A stretch of DNA of 64,000 nt from Bartonella tribocorum (GTDB lineage Bacteria; Pseudomonadota; Alphaproteobacteria; Rhizobiales; Rhizobiaceae). Positions 31,398 to 41,113 of this stretch are shown here, in pieces (position 1 is the first letter of the stretch; each line of letters starts with the position of its first letter). A model generated the notes under the pieces. That model had not been told where the DNA came from, did no database searches, and saw only the letters and a list, made by a program, of their open reading frames with translations. The stretch covers positions 124,262 through 188,261 of the forward strand of contig NZ_NJPP01000001.1 of NCBI RefSeq assembly GCF_002778015.1, written 5' to 3'. A program made the position numbers and the translations under genes.

Positions 31398-31694
31398 ATG
31401 ATTATTAAACGTATTCTTCTAACAAGTATCGGTGTGATTCTCGCAGCGTTGTTGATTGCTTTTATTGTAGCTAATCGTCAAATAGTTCCGTTAACCCTTG
31501 ATCCTTTTCGAGCAAATTCTGAAAGTTTTACTTATCATGCTCCTCTCTTTATATGGCTCTTTATTTTCTTTGGTTTTGGTATTTTATTAGGAAATCTTAT
31601 CCGTTGGTTTTCCCATCACAAATGCAAAAAAGCTCTCAAAAAAAGTAAAGCTGAGATCGAGAAATTGAAAACGTCTATCACAAATTTGGTGTAA
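31398..31694 (+). CDS. LapA-domain (DUF1049) inner-membrane protein
   Basis: Protein of 98 residues with two transmembrane helices (about residues 4-26 and 45-68) and a lysine-rich coiled tail (CKKALKKSKAEIEKLKTSI). This is the LapA/DUF1049 layout; the E. coli relative LapA is tied to LPS assembly control. The ATG at 31398 is 7 bp after ihfB, the same pairing as in many proteobacteria. The specific role here is not known. Confidence 0.82.
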   Translation: MIIKRILLTSIGVILAALLIAFIVANRQIVPLTLDPFRANSESFTYHAPLFIWLFIFFGFGILLGNLIRWFSHHKCKKALKKSKAEIEKLKTSITNLV

Positions 31695-31864
31695 TGGTAT
31701 TTTAATGAAGCCTTTTTCTTTCCGTATTTTATATTCAATATAGAGTAAGCACTCTTTTTCTTTTTTCTAATGTTTTAATTGATTTTAGCTCTTTTGCACT
31801 TTTATGAAACATTTAAGAGCCTTATAATATAATCCTTTATACCTCATATACCGTGATACAAAAC

Positions 31865-32797
31865 ATGCCTGCACAATGCTTTCAATCCTCTCACAATCAT
31901 AGATATCCGCAGGAAAAACTACCTCTTATTTTAGAAACAGCTGTGAGTGAAAACTATGCTCTCATTGATTCTGGTCATGGACAAAAATTAGAGCGCTATG
32001 GGGCTTATCGAATTATTCGACCAGAAGGTCAAGCACTATGGAAACCCGCTTTATCACAAAAACAATGGGCTGATATTGATGCTATTTTTACAGGAAACCT
32101 TGATGAAGAAGGGGTTGGTCGTTGGCATTTTCCCAAAAAGCAACTTGACGAAACATGGCCACTTTCTTGGAATGGACTGTCTTTTCTTGGTCGCTTTACT
32201 TCCTTTCGCCATGTAGGCGTTTTTCCTGAACAAGATGCCCATTGGCGCTTTATGGAAGAACAAATTTTAAAAGCCGCACGTCCTATAAAATTATTGAATC
32301 TTTTTGGCTATACAGGTGTTGCCTCTTTGATTGGAGCACGAGCGGGTGCAAATGTTACCCATGTTGATGCTTCTAAAAAAGCCATTGCGTGGGCAAAAGC
32401 TAATCAGGAAAGAGCAGGATTACCAGATTATTCTATTCGCTGGATTTGCGATGATGCTGTAAAATTTGTCGAGCGAGAACTACGTCGTCAGAAAAGCTAT
32501 GATATGATTCTTCTTGATCCCCCTGCTTATGGGCGTGGACCCCATGGCGAAGTTTGGCAACTGTTTGATCATTTACCAGCGATGATCACAAATTGTCGTA
32601 AACTTCTCTCTGATAAACCGCTCTCTGTTGTCCTTACAGCTTATTCTATTCGTGCTTCCTTCTTTGCACTTCATGCTTTAATGCGCGATACATTTGTAAA
32701 TCTTGGTGGTACGGTCGAATCAGGAGAACTCATTTTGCGTGAAGAAGTTGCAGGACGCGCCCTTTCTACTTCTCTTTTTAGCCGTTGGACTGCTTAA
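31865..32797 (+). CDS. RlmI/RlmK-like SAM-dependent methyltransferase
   Basis: Class I methyltransferase of the family containing the 23S rRNA m5C enzymes RlmI/RlmK, though without a clear N-terminal PUA domain. The SAM-binding segment is LLNLFGYTGVASLIGARAGA near residues 141-160, followed by VTHVDASKKAI. The catalytic-type loop LLDPPAYGRG sits near residue 220. Target RNA is inferred from the family only. GTG 31853 is an alternative start. Two bases separate it from the TrmH-family gene, suggesting a methyltransferase-methyltransferase-lspA operon. Confidence 0.82.
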   Translation: MPAQCFQSSHNHRYPQEKLPLILETAVSENYALIDSGHGQKLERYGAYRIIRPEGQALWKPALSQKQWADIDAIFTGNLDEEGVGRWHFPKKQLDETWPLSWNGLSFLGRFTSFRHVGVFPEQDAHWRFMEEQILKAARPIKLLNLFGYTGVASLIGARAGANVTHVDASKKAIAWAKANQERAGLPDYSIRWICDDAVKFVERELRRQKSYDMILLDPPAYGRGPHGEVWQLFDHLPAMITNCRKLLSDKPLSVVLTAYSIRASFFALHALMRDTFVNLGGTVESGELILREEVAGRALSTSLFSRWTA

Positions 32798-32799
32798 AC

Positions 32800-33648
32800 A
32801 TGTGTGGACAAAAAACTGGTAGAGTGAAAGAAATTACCTCTCTTAGCAACCCCATCATAAAAGATCTTAAAGCACTTAGCCAAAAGAAAAACCGTAATCG
32901 AGAAGGTCTTTTTATGGCAGAGGGATTGAAATTGATCATTGATGCTTTCAATCTCGGCTGGACGATACAAACGCTTATTTTTTCTAAAAGCGAAATGGGT
33001 AATGCTACTATCGAAAATACTGCTGCACGCGCTGTAGCCAATGGTGGTTTTGTTATTAAAGCCTCACAAAAGGTTATGGAATCACTTACTCGACGTGATA
33101 ATCCACAAACAGTTATTGGTATTTTCAAACAAAAATGGCAACCTCTTGAAATGATAAAAGGACAGGCTAAAGATGTTTACATCGCGCTTGATCGTGTGCG
33201 TGATCCTGGAAATCTTGGAACCATTATTCGCACTGCTGATGCTGTCGGTGCTAAAGGTGTTATTTTAATTGGTGAAACAACAGACCCGTTCTCACCGGAA
33301 ACAGTTCGTGCAACCATGGGATCTATTTTCTCTATACCCCTTTATCGTTTTGATGAAAGCACCTTTTTAAACTGGTCTGCTCACTTTAAAGGTATGATCG
33401 TTGGCACGCATCTCAAAGGATCTCTGGATTATCGTAAAATTGATTTGAAAAATGGTCCTATCATCCTTTTAATGGGAAATGAAAAACAAGGGTTATCAGA
33501 TATTCTGACAAGTCGGTGTGATAAACTTGCGCGTATCCCACAAAGTGGGCGCGCTGACTCGCTTAATCTGGCTATAGCAACAGCTGTTATGCTTTATGAA
33601 ATTCGTCGCCCTTATTTAACACTGGAACCATGCGAGGAAAAAATATGA
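32800..33648 (+). CDS. TrmH-family RNA 2'-O-methyltransferase
   Basis: SPOUT-fold enzyme that methylates ribose in rRNA or tRNA. The N-terminal substrate-binding domain has NRNREGLFMAEG near residues 32-43. The knotted catalytic part shows ALDRVRDPGNLGTIIRTADA near the middle and LMGNEKQGL, then PQSGRADSLNLAIATAVMLYE near the C-terminus, the three SPOUT motifs in order. ATG 32800 is chosen; an upstream TTG (32785) would overlap the previous gene. The exact target is not decidable here. Confidence 0.87.
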   Translation: MCGQKTGRVKEITSLSNPIIKDLKALSQKKNRNREGLFMAEGLKLIIDAFNLGWTIQTLIFSKSEMGNATIENTAARAVANGGFVIKASQKVMESLTRRDNPQTVIGIFKQKWQPLEMIKGQAKDVYIALDRVRDPGNLGTIIRTADAVGAKGVILIGETTDPFSPETVRATMGSIFSIPLYRFDESTFLNWSAHFKGMIVGTHLKGSLDYRKIDLKNGPIILLMGNEKQGLSDILTSRCDKLARIPQSGRADSLNLAIATAVMLYEIRRPYLTLEPCEEKI

Positions 33649-34148
33649 TCCGTAAATCACTCCCTTTTCTTCTCTTTGGCTTAGCCCTTACAGTAGGACT
33701 TGACCAAGCTTTTAAGTACTGGGTTATGCACAATATGCCTTTAGAAACAGAAATCCAGCTTATTCCTTTCGTTTCCCTTTATCATGTGCGTAATTCTGGC
33801 ATTGCATTTTCGTTTTTGTCTTCCTTTTCTCACTGGGGAATTATTGCCATCACAATCATTGTGATTATCTTTCTTCTATGGTTATGGAAAAATGCTGAAT
33901 GTAATAAACCCTTTATGCGCTTCGGTCTTATCCTTATTATTGGGGGAGCAATCGGTAACCTTATTGATCGCATTCGCTTTCATCATGTTATTGATTATAT
34001 ATTTTTTCATATTGATGATATTTTTTATTTTGCTGTTTTCAATCTCGCAGATAGTTTTATCACGCTCGGTGTTATTGCCATCCTTATTGAAGAATTGCGC
34101 ACTTGGATAAAAGCAAAGCGTCATTCCGACCATCCATCTTCTCATTGA
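33645..34148 (+). CDS. lspA: Lipoprotein signal peptidase (signal peptidase II)
   Basis: Membrane aspartyl protease that cleaves signal peptides of diacylated prolipoproteins, such as the Omp19-like lipoprotein at 59 kb. Four hydrophobic helices are visible. The catalytic aspartates are in GNLIDRIRFHHVIDYI and FNLADSFITLG. The ATG at 33645 has an AGGA ribosome site and overlaps the preceding stop by four bases (ATGA), indicating translational coupling; an in-frame ATG at 33630 is less likely. Confidence 0.95.
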   Translation: MIRKSLPFLLFGLALTVGLDQAFKYWVMHNMPLETEIQLIPFVSLYHVRNSGIAFSFLSSFSHWGIIAITIIVIIFLLWLWKNAECNKPFMRFGLILIIGGAIGNLIDRIRFHHVIDYIFFHIDDIFYFAVFNLADSFITLGVIAILIEELRTWIKAKRHSDHPSSH

Positions 34149-34724
34149 TGTACTCATTGCTTTAAAAAACAGAGATTTTTAACCGTCATAAGTCTGATTA
34201 CAAATTGATTTTTCTTGATCCATTCTTGTAGCTAATCATTTTACATATTTTTTTATAAGCTTTTATTTTCTCTTCAATTTTACATTTCCACCATTGATCA
34301 ATACAAAAGAACTGACTTCAAATAGAAATCAATATTTTTTCTCCATATGTCGTCACCTCACATCATGAGATGAAAATATTTTACAGCATCTAAAGTTCTA
34401 TTTATTTGCTTAGAACGATTGCTTTTCATATGTTTTTTAATTTTTACAGATATCATTTCTTACAGCACTTTTCTTTAGCTTCGTTAAAAAGTCTCTTTAT
34501 TTTATTTTTATATATTGTTTAATAAAGAAGATTTTTTCAACTATTTTCAATGGTATATTTTTTAATTAATCCGTTGATTATAAATAATAATTTTCTGTTT
34601 TGCGTGTTGAATAAGCGTCCCGAATATCGTAAAATTCTTTCATTTAAAATCTGTTCATGTTGGATGCATTAAAACCATATCTCTTGCACAACACAAGCGG
34701 AGTTTATGTATAGGTAAAGTTGCA

Positions 34725-34950
34725 CAAGAAAGGACTAAAAATACTTCTTATAAATCGTCTAAAGTGCCAAGAACTGTCGCAACATTGGAAGCTGATAAAT
34801 ACAACGATGATGCGACGGCTTGCTCTTTCATAAGCATTGGAGGTGTTCAGTGGCTTTTACGCTATACCATTTACAAATGCCATCGCAAAATGAGCTTGGA
34901 AATATTGGGAATATCTCTGAAAAAAGTAAGTGTATTGGCAATTCAATAGC
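34725..34950 (+). repeat. Decayed repeat family, copy 3 (coding-like remnant)
   Basis: From 34764 a 61-codon frame survives (PRTVATLEADKYNDDATACS, then SFISIGG, ending LAIQ). It aligns with the ORF of the copy at 52935-53162 (RRTLKTGGMCDDAACFFISH, ending ELVIQ) over most of its length, on the opposite strand. The codon aligned with the start of that ORF is ATA here. This copy is therefore a broken relative of the same small gene. Confidence 0.6.
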
Positions 34951-34984
34951 TGCTTCGTTCTTTATGCGTAATGCAACGAGTGGA

Positions 34985-35195
34985 TAAATAAAAATGCCCC
35001 TTATGAAGTCTCTCACATACAAAGTGTACCGCAACATTAGAGACAAAAAAGAATACAATGGTAGCAGCTTGCATCTTTATTAAGTCAAAATGGTACGTAT
35101 ACAAGAATGATACACTTTTCAGAAAAGATTTTGTATTATACTTTTCATAATCGCTGTCGATAAATGAGACTTTGGAATACTGAAAGTGTTTATTA
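34985..35195 (+). repeat. Decayed repeat family, copy 4
   Basis: Begins AAAAATGCCCCTTATGAAG, continues with CGCAACATTAGAGAC, and then GCAGCTTGCATCTTTATTAAG, matching the first half of copies 3 and 6 in order. Its second half (35113-35175) matches copy 2 near 23460-23545. The ATG is retained but the frame soon breaks. Confidence 0.55.
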
Positions 35196-35454
35196 AATGA
35201 TTACAGTTATCTCCTAAAATGTTTGCTATCAGTGCTTTTTACAATTTCAATTTCTATCCCTCTTTTCTAAATAAAATATAAAGTTAATATGTTGATTTTT
35301 AATAAAAATACAGCTTTATATCGAACTCAAACAGTTTTCAATAGTTGTTTTTCACTGTTTCAAATCCTTTTATTTTTAAATAGAAAAAATCTTTCAAGAA
35401 TAAAGTAATAGCCCCATAGGCATATGTTTTGTTGTTTCATAGCATAAACCCCAT

Positions 35455-35690
35455 TGTGCACTACCATTTTTATGGTTACGAAAAAGCAAATTGGTATCAT
35501 TATATTATTTTCCAGCTCTCAATATTGTTATAAGCTTTTGCGCTTAAGAGAAACTCATGAGAGATACCTTTACTCCTTTTTTAAAGCTTTTTATCCACAC
35601 TCCAATCTCGCTTATGTCGTGCAAGAAAATGATCTTGACTGATTTAATATAAACAGATTTGCCATCAGGAATCTCACTATATTTTGGAGA
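35455..35690 (-). repeat. Decayed repeat family, copy 5
   Basis: Aligns in the same orientation with 53055-53290 over about 230 bp. Examples are TTTATGGTTACGAAAAAGCAA versus TTTATGGCTTATGAAAAAGCAA, and GTGCAAGAAAATGATCTTGACTG versus ATGCAAGAAGATGATTTTGATTG. Relative to the coding sense of copy 6 it reads on the minus strand. The frame is broken. Confidence 0.55.
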
Positions 35691-36147
35691 AGTGTTTAGA
35701 ATAAAAAATTAATTACTCCTAAAGATATATTAATAACAATTAATATATTGTTATGTATCAATATGTTATATACAAAAAAACAATTAAATCAGGTCTTTTC
35801 GCTGGGGAGAGCAAATACAATCTTGAAGATTAAAAATAGCGTGATTTCACACGCTATTCTCTTCATCACCATAAAGATAGATATGTTATAAGTAGGAATT
35901 ATAGGGTTCCTATGAATAACAAAAAAATTTTCAGTCTCGTCTTTTTATCTTGCAAAAATATGGCAAAAAAACGGAAATATTTTTCATGAAAATGAACCTT
36001 TTCCTTACTAATTTGTAAGGTTCTTTGCTTCGATAAATCTCTTGTAATTTTTAAATAAATCTCCATAATAAAGGGGAATATGCTGGAATTCCGTCAGTGA
36101 TTCTGAAGGGTTTTTGTATTTGCTAATTCAAGACGTATACAAAGCTC

Positions 36148-36210
36148 GTCTCTGTCATGAGAGACACACTTTTTTAAAAATCAATACTTGGCGGAACATA
36201 TGCTAAAGGA
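36148..36210 (+). ncRNA. Probable ybhL leader RNA
   Basis: The leader of the Bax-inhibitor-1/YbhL gene contains a perfect 6-bp hairpin (36148-36153 GTCTCT with 36160-36165 AGAGAC). A second short stem follows (36188-36192 TTGGC with 36202-36206 GCTAA, one G-U pair), just before the AAAGGA ribosome site. A structured 'ybhL leader' upstream of this gene family in Rhizobiales is established (Corbino and colleagues' alphaproteobacterial RNA motifs). Position and shape agree, but I have not compared it with the Rfam model. Confidence 0.5.
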
Positions 36211-36219
36211 TTTTATATT

Positions 36220-36993
36220 ATGGCTAATTTTAAAAATTTACGTTCAGCGCCTGCCTCTCATGCCGATGCATCAATTGATCAGGGATTGCGCGACTATATG
36301 TTGGGTGTCTACAATACAATGGCCATTGGTTTGCTTATTACAGCTGCTGCCGCTTATGTAATTGTATCATTAGCAACGACAACGGATATGAGCCAAGCAG
36401 CAGATCAGATCAATAGCAGTGTTTATTTAACATCATTTGGAGTAACATTTTATACATCTCCATTTTCTTATATCGTTATGTTTGCACCACTCGTTGCAGT
36501 TTTATTTCTCAGTTTTAAAATTAATACATTAAGCACAAGTGCTGCGCGTAGCCTCTTTTTTGGTTATGCTGCTCTGATCGGCCTTTCATTGTCTTCAATT
36601 GTTTTGCGTTATACGACAGAAAGTATTGTACAAACCTTTGTCATTTCCGCTGCAACTTTTGGAGCTCTTTCGCTTTATGGATACACAACAAAGCGTGATC
36701 TTACAGCAATTGGTTCATTCTTATTCATTGGACTGATTGGCTTGTTTCTTTCTATGATTGTGAACATTTTTCTTGGATCAAGTGCTTTGCAATTTGCTAT
36801 CTCCGTTGTTGGTGTTTTTATCTTTGCTGGTTTAACAGCTTACGACACCCAGAACATTAAGTTGATGTATTATGAAGGAGATGAAAGCGATACCAAAGGG
36901 CGTAAAGTTATTATGGGCGCGTTAAGTCTTTATCTTGATTTCATTAATATGTTTGTTTTCTTGCTACAATTTCTTGGCTCAAACCGTGATTGA
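36220..36993 (+). CDS. Bax inhibitor-1 / YbhL-family membrane protein
   Basis: Inner-membrane protein of 257 residues with about seven hydrophobic helices and the BI-1 signature near the C-terminus (VVGVFIFAGLTAYDTQNIKL), where the conserved aspartate lies. A second conserved acidic pair follows in YYEGDESD. Relatives are proposed ion or proton leak channels; the bacterial role is unsettled. ATG 36220 follows AAAGGA with 10-nt spacing. A probable ybhL leader precedes it and an intrinsic terminator follows. Confidence 0.93.
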   Translation: MANFKNLRSAPASHADASIDQGLRDYMLGVYNTMAIGLLITAAAAYVIVSLATTTDMSQAADQINSSVYLTSFGVTFYTSPFSYIVMFAPLVAVLFLSFKINTLSTSAARSLFFGYAALIGLSLSSIVLRYTTESIVQTFVISAATFGALSLYGYTTKRDLTAIGSFLFIGLIGLFLSMIVNIFLGSSALQFAISVVGVFIFAGLTAYDTQNIKLMYYEGDESDTKGRKVIMGALSLYLDFINMFVFLLQFLGSNRD

Positions 36994-37018
36994 TTGCGAA
37001 AATCATTCCTTAATGAAA

Positions 37019-37053
37019 GGACCTTGTTTCTTTTAGAAGCAAGGTTCTTTTGT
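37019..37053 (+). terminator. Intrinsic terminator after the Bax-inhibitor gene
   Basis: An 11-bp stem (37021-37031 ACCTTGTTTCT with 37035-37045 AGAAGCAAGGT, one G-U pair) and 3-nt loop is followed by TCTTTTGTTTTT. It lies 26 bp past the stop codon and before the nuclease gene. Confidence 0.82.
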
Positions 37054-37105
37054 TTTTAATGGAAGGTTTTATCCTTTGCCTCTTAGGGACTATTCTTTTC
37101 ACAAA

Positions 37106-37969
37106 ATGACAAAAATACCTTACAAGCAAAAACTCCCTTGGTTTACCGATTTTATCCAACAAAAACTCCACAACTCCCTTTTAAAGGCAATCCATAGCCG
37201 CTCTCACCATCAATCAAATATCCTCAACCAAAATAATCATTATGATCTAACCGTTGCTTCTTATAATGTTCATAAATGTGTAGGTGTTGATAAAATTTTT
37301 AATCCCACACGGATTGTCCGTGTTATTACTGAATTGCAAGTTGATATTCTTGCTCTTCAAGAAGCAGATAAACGTTTTGGGGAACGCATTGGCTTGATTA
37401 ATCTTCAGCTGTTAAAAGCTGAAACCGGTTTGATTCCTGTGCCTCTCAATACTATGTCACCTCATGGTCATGGTTGGCATGGGAACGCTCTTTTTGTACG
37501 AAAAGGATATATACGTGATATCTTACAAGTCTCTCTTCCTAGTATTGAACCACGCGGAGCTATCATTGTAGAGCTGGAAATGACGGCAGGCCCTCTTCGT
37601 ATTATTGCAGCTCATTTTGGCTTACTCCGTTATTCTCGTAAACAACAAACAAAAATGCTCCTTACAATTTTGCAAAAACGCTCCCTTATGCCTACACTCC
37701 TCATTGGAGATTTTAATGAGTGGCGGATGGGAAAAGGCTCATCTTTAAACCATTTTTATCCTTACTTTGATAGCACACTTGAAGTTGTACCAAGCTTTCC
37801 CTCTCTCTTTCCCTTTTTAGCCCTTGATCGCGTTTTTGCCTTTCCTCAGCAATTGGTAACAAATCTTGAAAACCACCTTTCACCACTTGCGCGTATTGCC
37901 TCAGATCATTTGCCGATCAAAGCCTATCTTAATCTTGCCAATGCACTGAATATCCTTAAAAATAAATGA
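37106..37969 (+). CDS. Endonuclease/exonuclease/phosphatase (EEP) family protein
   Basis: Metal-dependent hydrolase of the DNase I/exonuclease III superfamily (287 residues from this ATG). Family motifs appear in order: VASYNVHKCVGVD, LALQEADKR with the metal-binding glutamate, GDFNEW, and ASDHLPIKA with the catalytic Asp-His. The substrate (nucleic acid, lipid or phosphoester) cannot be inferred. A TTG at 37076 is an alternative start with a GGAAGG site 13 bp before it. The gene is convergent with polA, with only 6 bp between stops. Confidence 0.85.
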   Translation: MTKIPYKQKLPWFTDFIQQKLHNSLLKAIHSRSHHQSNILNQNNHYDLTVASYNVHKCVGVDKIFNPTRIVRVITELQVDILALQEADKRFGERIGLINLQLLKAETGLIPVPLNTMSPHGHGWHGNALFVRKGYIRDILQVSLPSIEPRGAIIVELEMTAGPLRIIAAHFGLLRYSRKQQTKMLLTILQKRSLMPTLLIGDFNEWRMGKGSSLNHFYPYFDSTLEVVPSFPSLFPFLALDRVFAFPQQLVTNLENHLSPLARIASDHLPIKAYLNLANALNILKNK

Positions 37970-37975
37970 AAAAAG

Positions 37976-40885
37976 TTAATGTGCCTCATCCCAATTTTGA
38001 GCCGTCATGACTTTTACTTCAAGGGGTACAGATAAAGATAAAACCGGCATTGTAGCATTTTCCATGACATTTTTAACAACAGCCATGGTTTTTTTACTTT
38101 CTTCTTCTGGGACTTCAAAAATCAGTTCATCATGCACTTGCAGCAACATTTTTGCTGACAGATTTTCTTCTTTTAAGGCATCTTCCATCTGTATCATAGC
38201 ACGGCGAATAATATCAGCCGCAGAACCTTGAATTGGGGCATTGATAGCTGCCCGCTCATTAAGAGAACGAATTCTTACATTCTTTGCTTTTATTTCTGGA
38301 TAATGAATACGACGTCCAAAAATTGTTTCTACATAACCATTCTCACGCGCAAAGCTTTTGGTCTTTTCCATATAATCTTTAATTCCTGGAAATCTTTCAA
38401 AATAAAGTTGAATATAACGACCTGCTTCTTGGCGTGAAATTCCTAATTGATTGGCTAAACCAAAAGCTGAAATACCATAAATAATACCAAAATTAATCGC
38501 TTTTGCACGCCGTCGTATATCTGAATGCATTCCCTCTATCGCAACGCCAAACATTTGTGATGCCGTTATAGCGTGGATATCATGTCCTTTAGCAAAAGCT
38601 TCTTTTAGGGCTTTTATATCCGCAATATGTGCAAGAATGCGTAGCTCAATCTGACTATAATCAGCAGAAAGCAACACGTGCCCTTTGGGAGCAATAAAAG
38701 CTGTTCGAATTTTACGCCCTTCAGCAGTTCGTACTGGAATATTTTGCAAATTTGGCTCTGATGATGATAATCGCCCTGTTGATGTTATTGCTAAAGAATA
38801 ATTCGTATGAACACGCCCTGTTTTTGGTAAAATATAAGAAGGCAAAGCATCGGTATAGGTAGATTTTAGCTTTGCAAGCTGGCGCCACTCAATAATTTTA
38901 CGTGGTAAAAGATGACCTTCAGCCGACAACTCTTCTAATGTCTGTGCAGAAGTTGACCATTGTCCGCCCTTGGTCTTAGCGCCTCCAGGCAATCCCATTT
39001 TACCAAAAAGGATATCCCCTAATTGCTTTGGCGAAGCAAGATTAAACTTTTCATCAGCTTGTTTGTAAATTTCCTCTTCTAAAATCAAAGCAGCTTGTGC
39101 CAATTCTCCTGAAAGACGCAATAAAATCTGACGATCAATAAGAATCCCACGTTCTTCCATTCTTGCAAGAACTTCTACAAGGGGTCGATCAAGGCGTTCA
39201 TAAATTTTTGTCATACCCCGAGCCACAAGTTGCGGTTTTAACACTTGCCAAAGACGTAGCGTTATATCGGCATCTTCCGCCGCATAAAGGGTTGCTTGTT
39301 TTAAATCTACTTGTGCAAAAGAAGTAATTTTTTTTCCGTTATGTGTTAAATCCTTATAGGCAATTGGTTTATGTCCAAGCCAACGTTCAGATAAATCATC
39401 CATATTATGGGTTAAAGTTCCAGCATCCAAAACATATGATAAAAGCATGGTGTCATCAAAAGAACGTATCGCAATATCGTATTGCTTCATCACCAACCAA
39501 TCATATTTTATATTCTGACCAATTTTTAACACGGAAGAATCTTCTAATAGCGGTTTTAAAAGTGCTAAAGCTTTTTGGGTTTCAATTTGCGAGGCAATGC
39601 GCCCGCCTCTCAAAAGGTCCTCCTCTCCTTCATCAAAATGTTCAAGAGGTATATAAGCTGCTTTTTCTGGCTGTAATGCAAGTGAAAAACCAACAAGCTT
39701 TGCTTGCATCGGATCAAGAGAGGTTGTTTCAGTATCAAAAGCAAAAAAACCCTGTTCTTGTGCTTGTGATAACCACTCTTTTAAAACTTCCTCATCAAGA
39801 ATTGTCGTATAAGCATCTCTTGTAATTTTTTGTGTCAGTGCTTGATCTCTACGTTTTTGTGCAAAAACTTGTGGAGAATTTTCAGAAAAATTATGAAGAG
39901 ATGCTTTCTCAATATTTTTGATATCAGAATCATGCCCATAATTCTGTTTTTCCCATTCAACATCTACATCAAGTGCACCAATAACAGCTGCATCGCATGT
40001 CGTCACTTCTGCAACGCGACGCGTTAATGTTGAAAATTCCATTGCTTTCAAAAAAGCAATTAAGCGTGGTCCATCTTGTGGCTCCAAAATAAAATCATCT
40101 AAATCATTGTCTATAGGAACATCTGTTTTAAGCCTAACAAGCTCACGAGAAATTTTAACCTGTTCACTATAAGCTTGTATGTTTTCACGCCGCTTTGTTT
40201 GTTTAATTTCGGTCACACGTTGCAACAAAAGATCCAGAGAACCAAATTGATTTAACAATTGAGCGGCAGTTTTTGGTCCAATGCCTGGAATACCTGGAAC
40301 GTTATCTGTCGAATCTCCAATTAACGCTTGTAAATCGATCATCTTTTCAGGGGCAACACCCCATTTTTCTATAACTTCTGAAATACCTATATGCTTATCT
40401 TTCATTCCATCATACAAGGATACATGCTTATTGACGAGTTGCATAAGATCCTTATCAGAAGAGATAATCGTTGTTTTTGCACCAACCTTTGTTGCCAATT
40501 GTGCATAGGTCGCTATTAAATCATCCGCTTCAAAGCCTTCCTTTTCAATACAAGGCAAATTAAAAGCCTTTGTTGCTTGGCGTATCAACGCGAATTGAGG
40601 AATTAAATCTTCCGGAGGCTCAATACGATTCGCTTTATATTGAGGATAAATTTGTTTCCGAAAAGTATCCGATGAATAATCAAAAATAACCGCAAAATGT
40701 GTTGGAACAATACCTTTCTCTGTGTTACGAGCGTCACAAAGTAATTTCCATAACATATTACAAAAACCAGCTACTGCTCCTACAGGAAGTCCATCCTTTT
40801 TACGTTTTAAAGACGGTAAAGCATAGTAAGCGCGAAAAATATAGCTTGATCCATCAACCAACAAAAGATGATCTGTTGCCTTCAT
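37976..40885 (-). CDS. polA: DNA polymerase I
   Basis: Repair and Okazaki-fragment polymerase of 969 residues with all three domains. The 5'-3' exonuclease starts LLVDGSSYIFRAYYAL near residues 8-23 and has DNVPGIPGIGPKTA. The 3'-5' exonuclease keeps its acidic residues in FAFDTETTSLDP (near 382-393). The polymerase has motif A LLSADYSQIELRILAH, O-helix RRRAKAINFGIIYG and motif C LQVHDELIFEVP. Proofreading is therefore predicted intact, unlike in Taq. Confidence 0.97.
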   Translation of the reverse strand: MKATDHLLLVDGSSYIFRAYYALPSLKRKKDGLPVGAVAGFCNMLWKLLCDARNTEKGIVPTHFAVIFDYSSDTFRKQIYPQYKANRIEPPEDLIPQFALIRQATKAFNLPCIEKEGFEADDLIATYAQLATKVGAKTTIISSDKDLMQLVNKHVSLYDGMKDKHIGISEVIEKWGVAPEKMIDLQALIGDSTDNVPGIPGIGPKTAAQLLNQFGSLDLLLQRVTEIKQTKRRENIQAYSEQVKISRELVRLKTDVPIDNDLDDFILEPQDGPRLIAFLKAMEFSTLTRRVAEVTTCDAAVIGALDVDVEWEKQNYGHDSDIKNIEKASLHNFSENSPQVFAQKRRDQALTQKITRDAYTTILDEEVLKEWLSQAQEQGFFAFDTETTSLDPMQAKLVGFSLALQPEKAAYIPLEHFDEGEEDLLRGGRIASQIETQKALALLKPLLEDSSVLKIGQNIKYDWLVMKQYDIAIRSFDDTMLLSYVLDAGTLTHNMDDLSERWLGHKPIAYKDLTHNGKKITSFAQVDLKQATLYAAEDADITLRLWQVLKPQLVARGMTKIYERLDRPLVEVLARMEERGILIDRQILLRLSGELAQAALILEEEIYKQADEKFNLASPKQLGDILFGKMGLPGGAKTKGGQWSTSAQTLEELSAEGHLLPRKIIEWRQLAKLKSTYTDALPSYILPKTGRVHTNYSLAITSTGRLSSSEPNLQNIPVRTAEGRKIRTAFIAPKGHVLLSADYSQIELRILAHIADIKALKEAFAKGHDIHAITASQMFGVAIEGMHSDIRRRAKAINFGIIYGISAFGLANQLGISRQEAGRYIQLYFERFPGIKDYMEKTKSFARENGYVETIFGRRIHYPEIKAKNVRIRSLNERAAINAPIQGSAADIIRRAMIQMEDALKEENLSAKMLLQVHDELIFEVPEEESKKTMAVVKNVMENATMPVLSLSVPLEVKVMTAQNWDEAH

Positions 40886-40952
40886 GACAATTTTATTTCT
40901 CCATTTCAGCTAAAAAAATACATTACCTCTATATGTTTTTTTCACTTTTATT

Positions 40953-41072
40953 TTAATTTTTTATTTTGCCTATAAAAAGACATTTTTTTTTTCTATAGGA
41001 TGTAAGGTCGTTATGCTTTAATATTACGTACTTAGAGCTTTTCTTTGCTGTTACAGGATTAATGGCTTTCAT
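40953..41072 (-). CDS. Possible 39-residue basic protein with a strong ribosome site
   Basis: In the polA-dnaQ gap, the minus strand reads AGGAGGAGCAAA directly before ATG 41072, the strongest ribosome site in the window. The frame runs 39 codons to 40953. The product is very basic (MKAINPVTAKKSSKYVILK, then HNDLTSYRKKKC) with no membrane helix. I do not recognise it. Upstream, at 41114-41146, is an 11-bp hairpin that would lie in its leader or end the dnaQ transcript. It could be a small protein, a leader peptide or a decayed gene end. Confidence 0.45.
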   Translation of the reverse strand: MKAINPVTAKKSSKYVILKHNDLTSYRKKKCLFIGKIKN

Positions 41073-41113
41073 TTTGCTCCTCCTATGATAGCTGAGGTAC
41101 GATGTAGCGACAA

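Larger units (their letters stand above)
34149..36127. other. Two-kilobase gene-free region rich in decayed repeats
   Basis: The longest gene-free stretch in the window. It contains at least three copies of the decayed repeat family (34725-34950, 34985-35195 and 35455-35690). The frames of about 60 codons within it (34764-34949, 35454-35642) are parts of these repeats or chance frames. No tRNA, insertion sequence or intact gene is visible. Confidence 0.6.
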
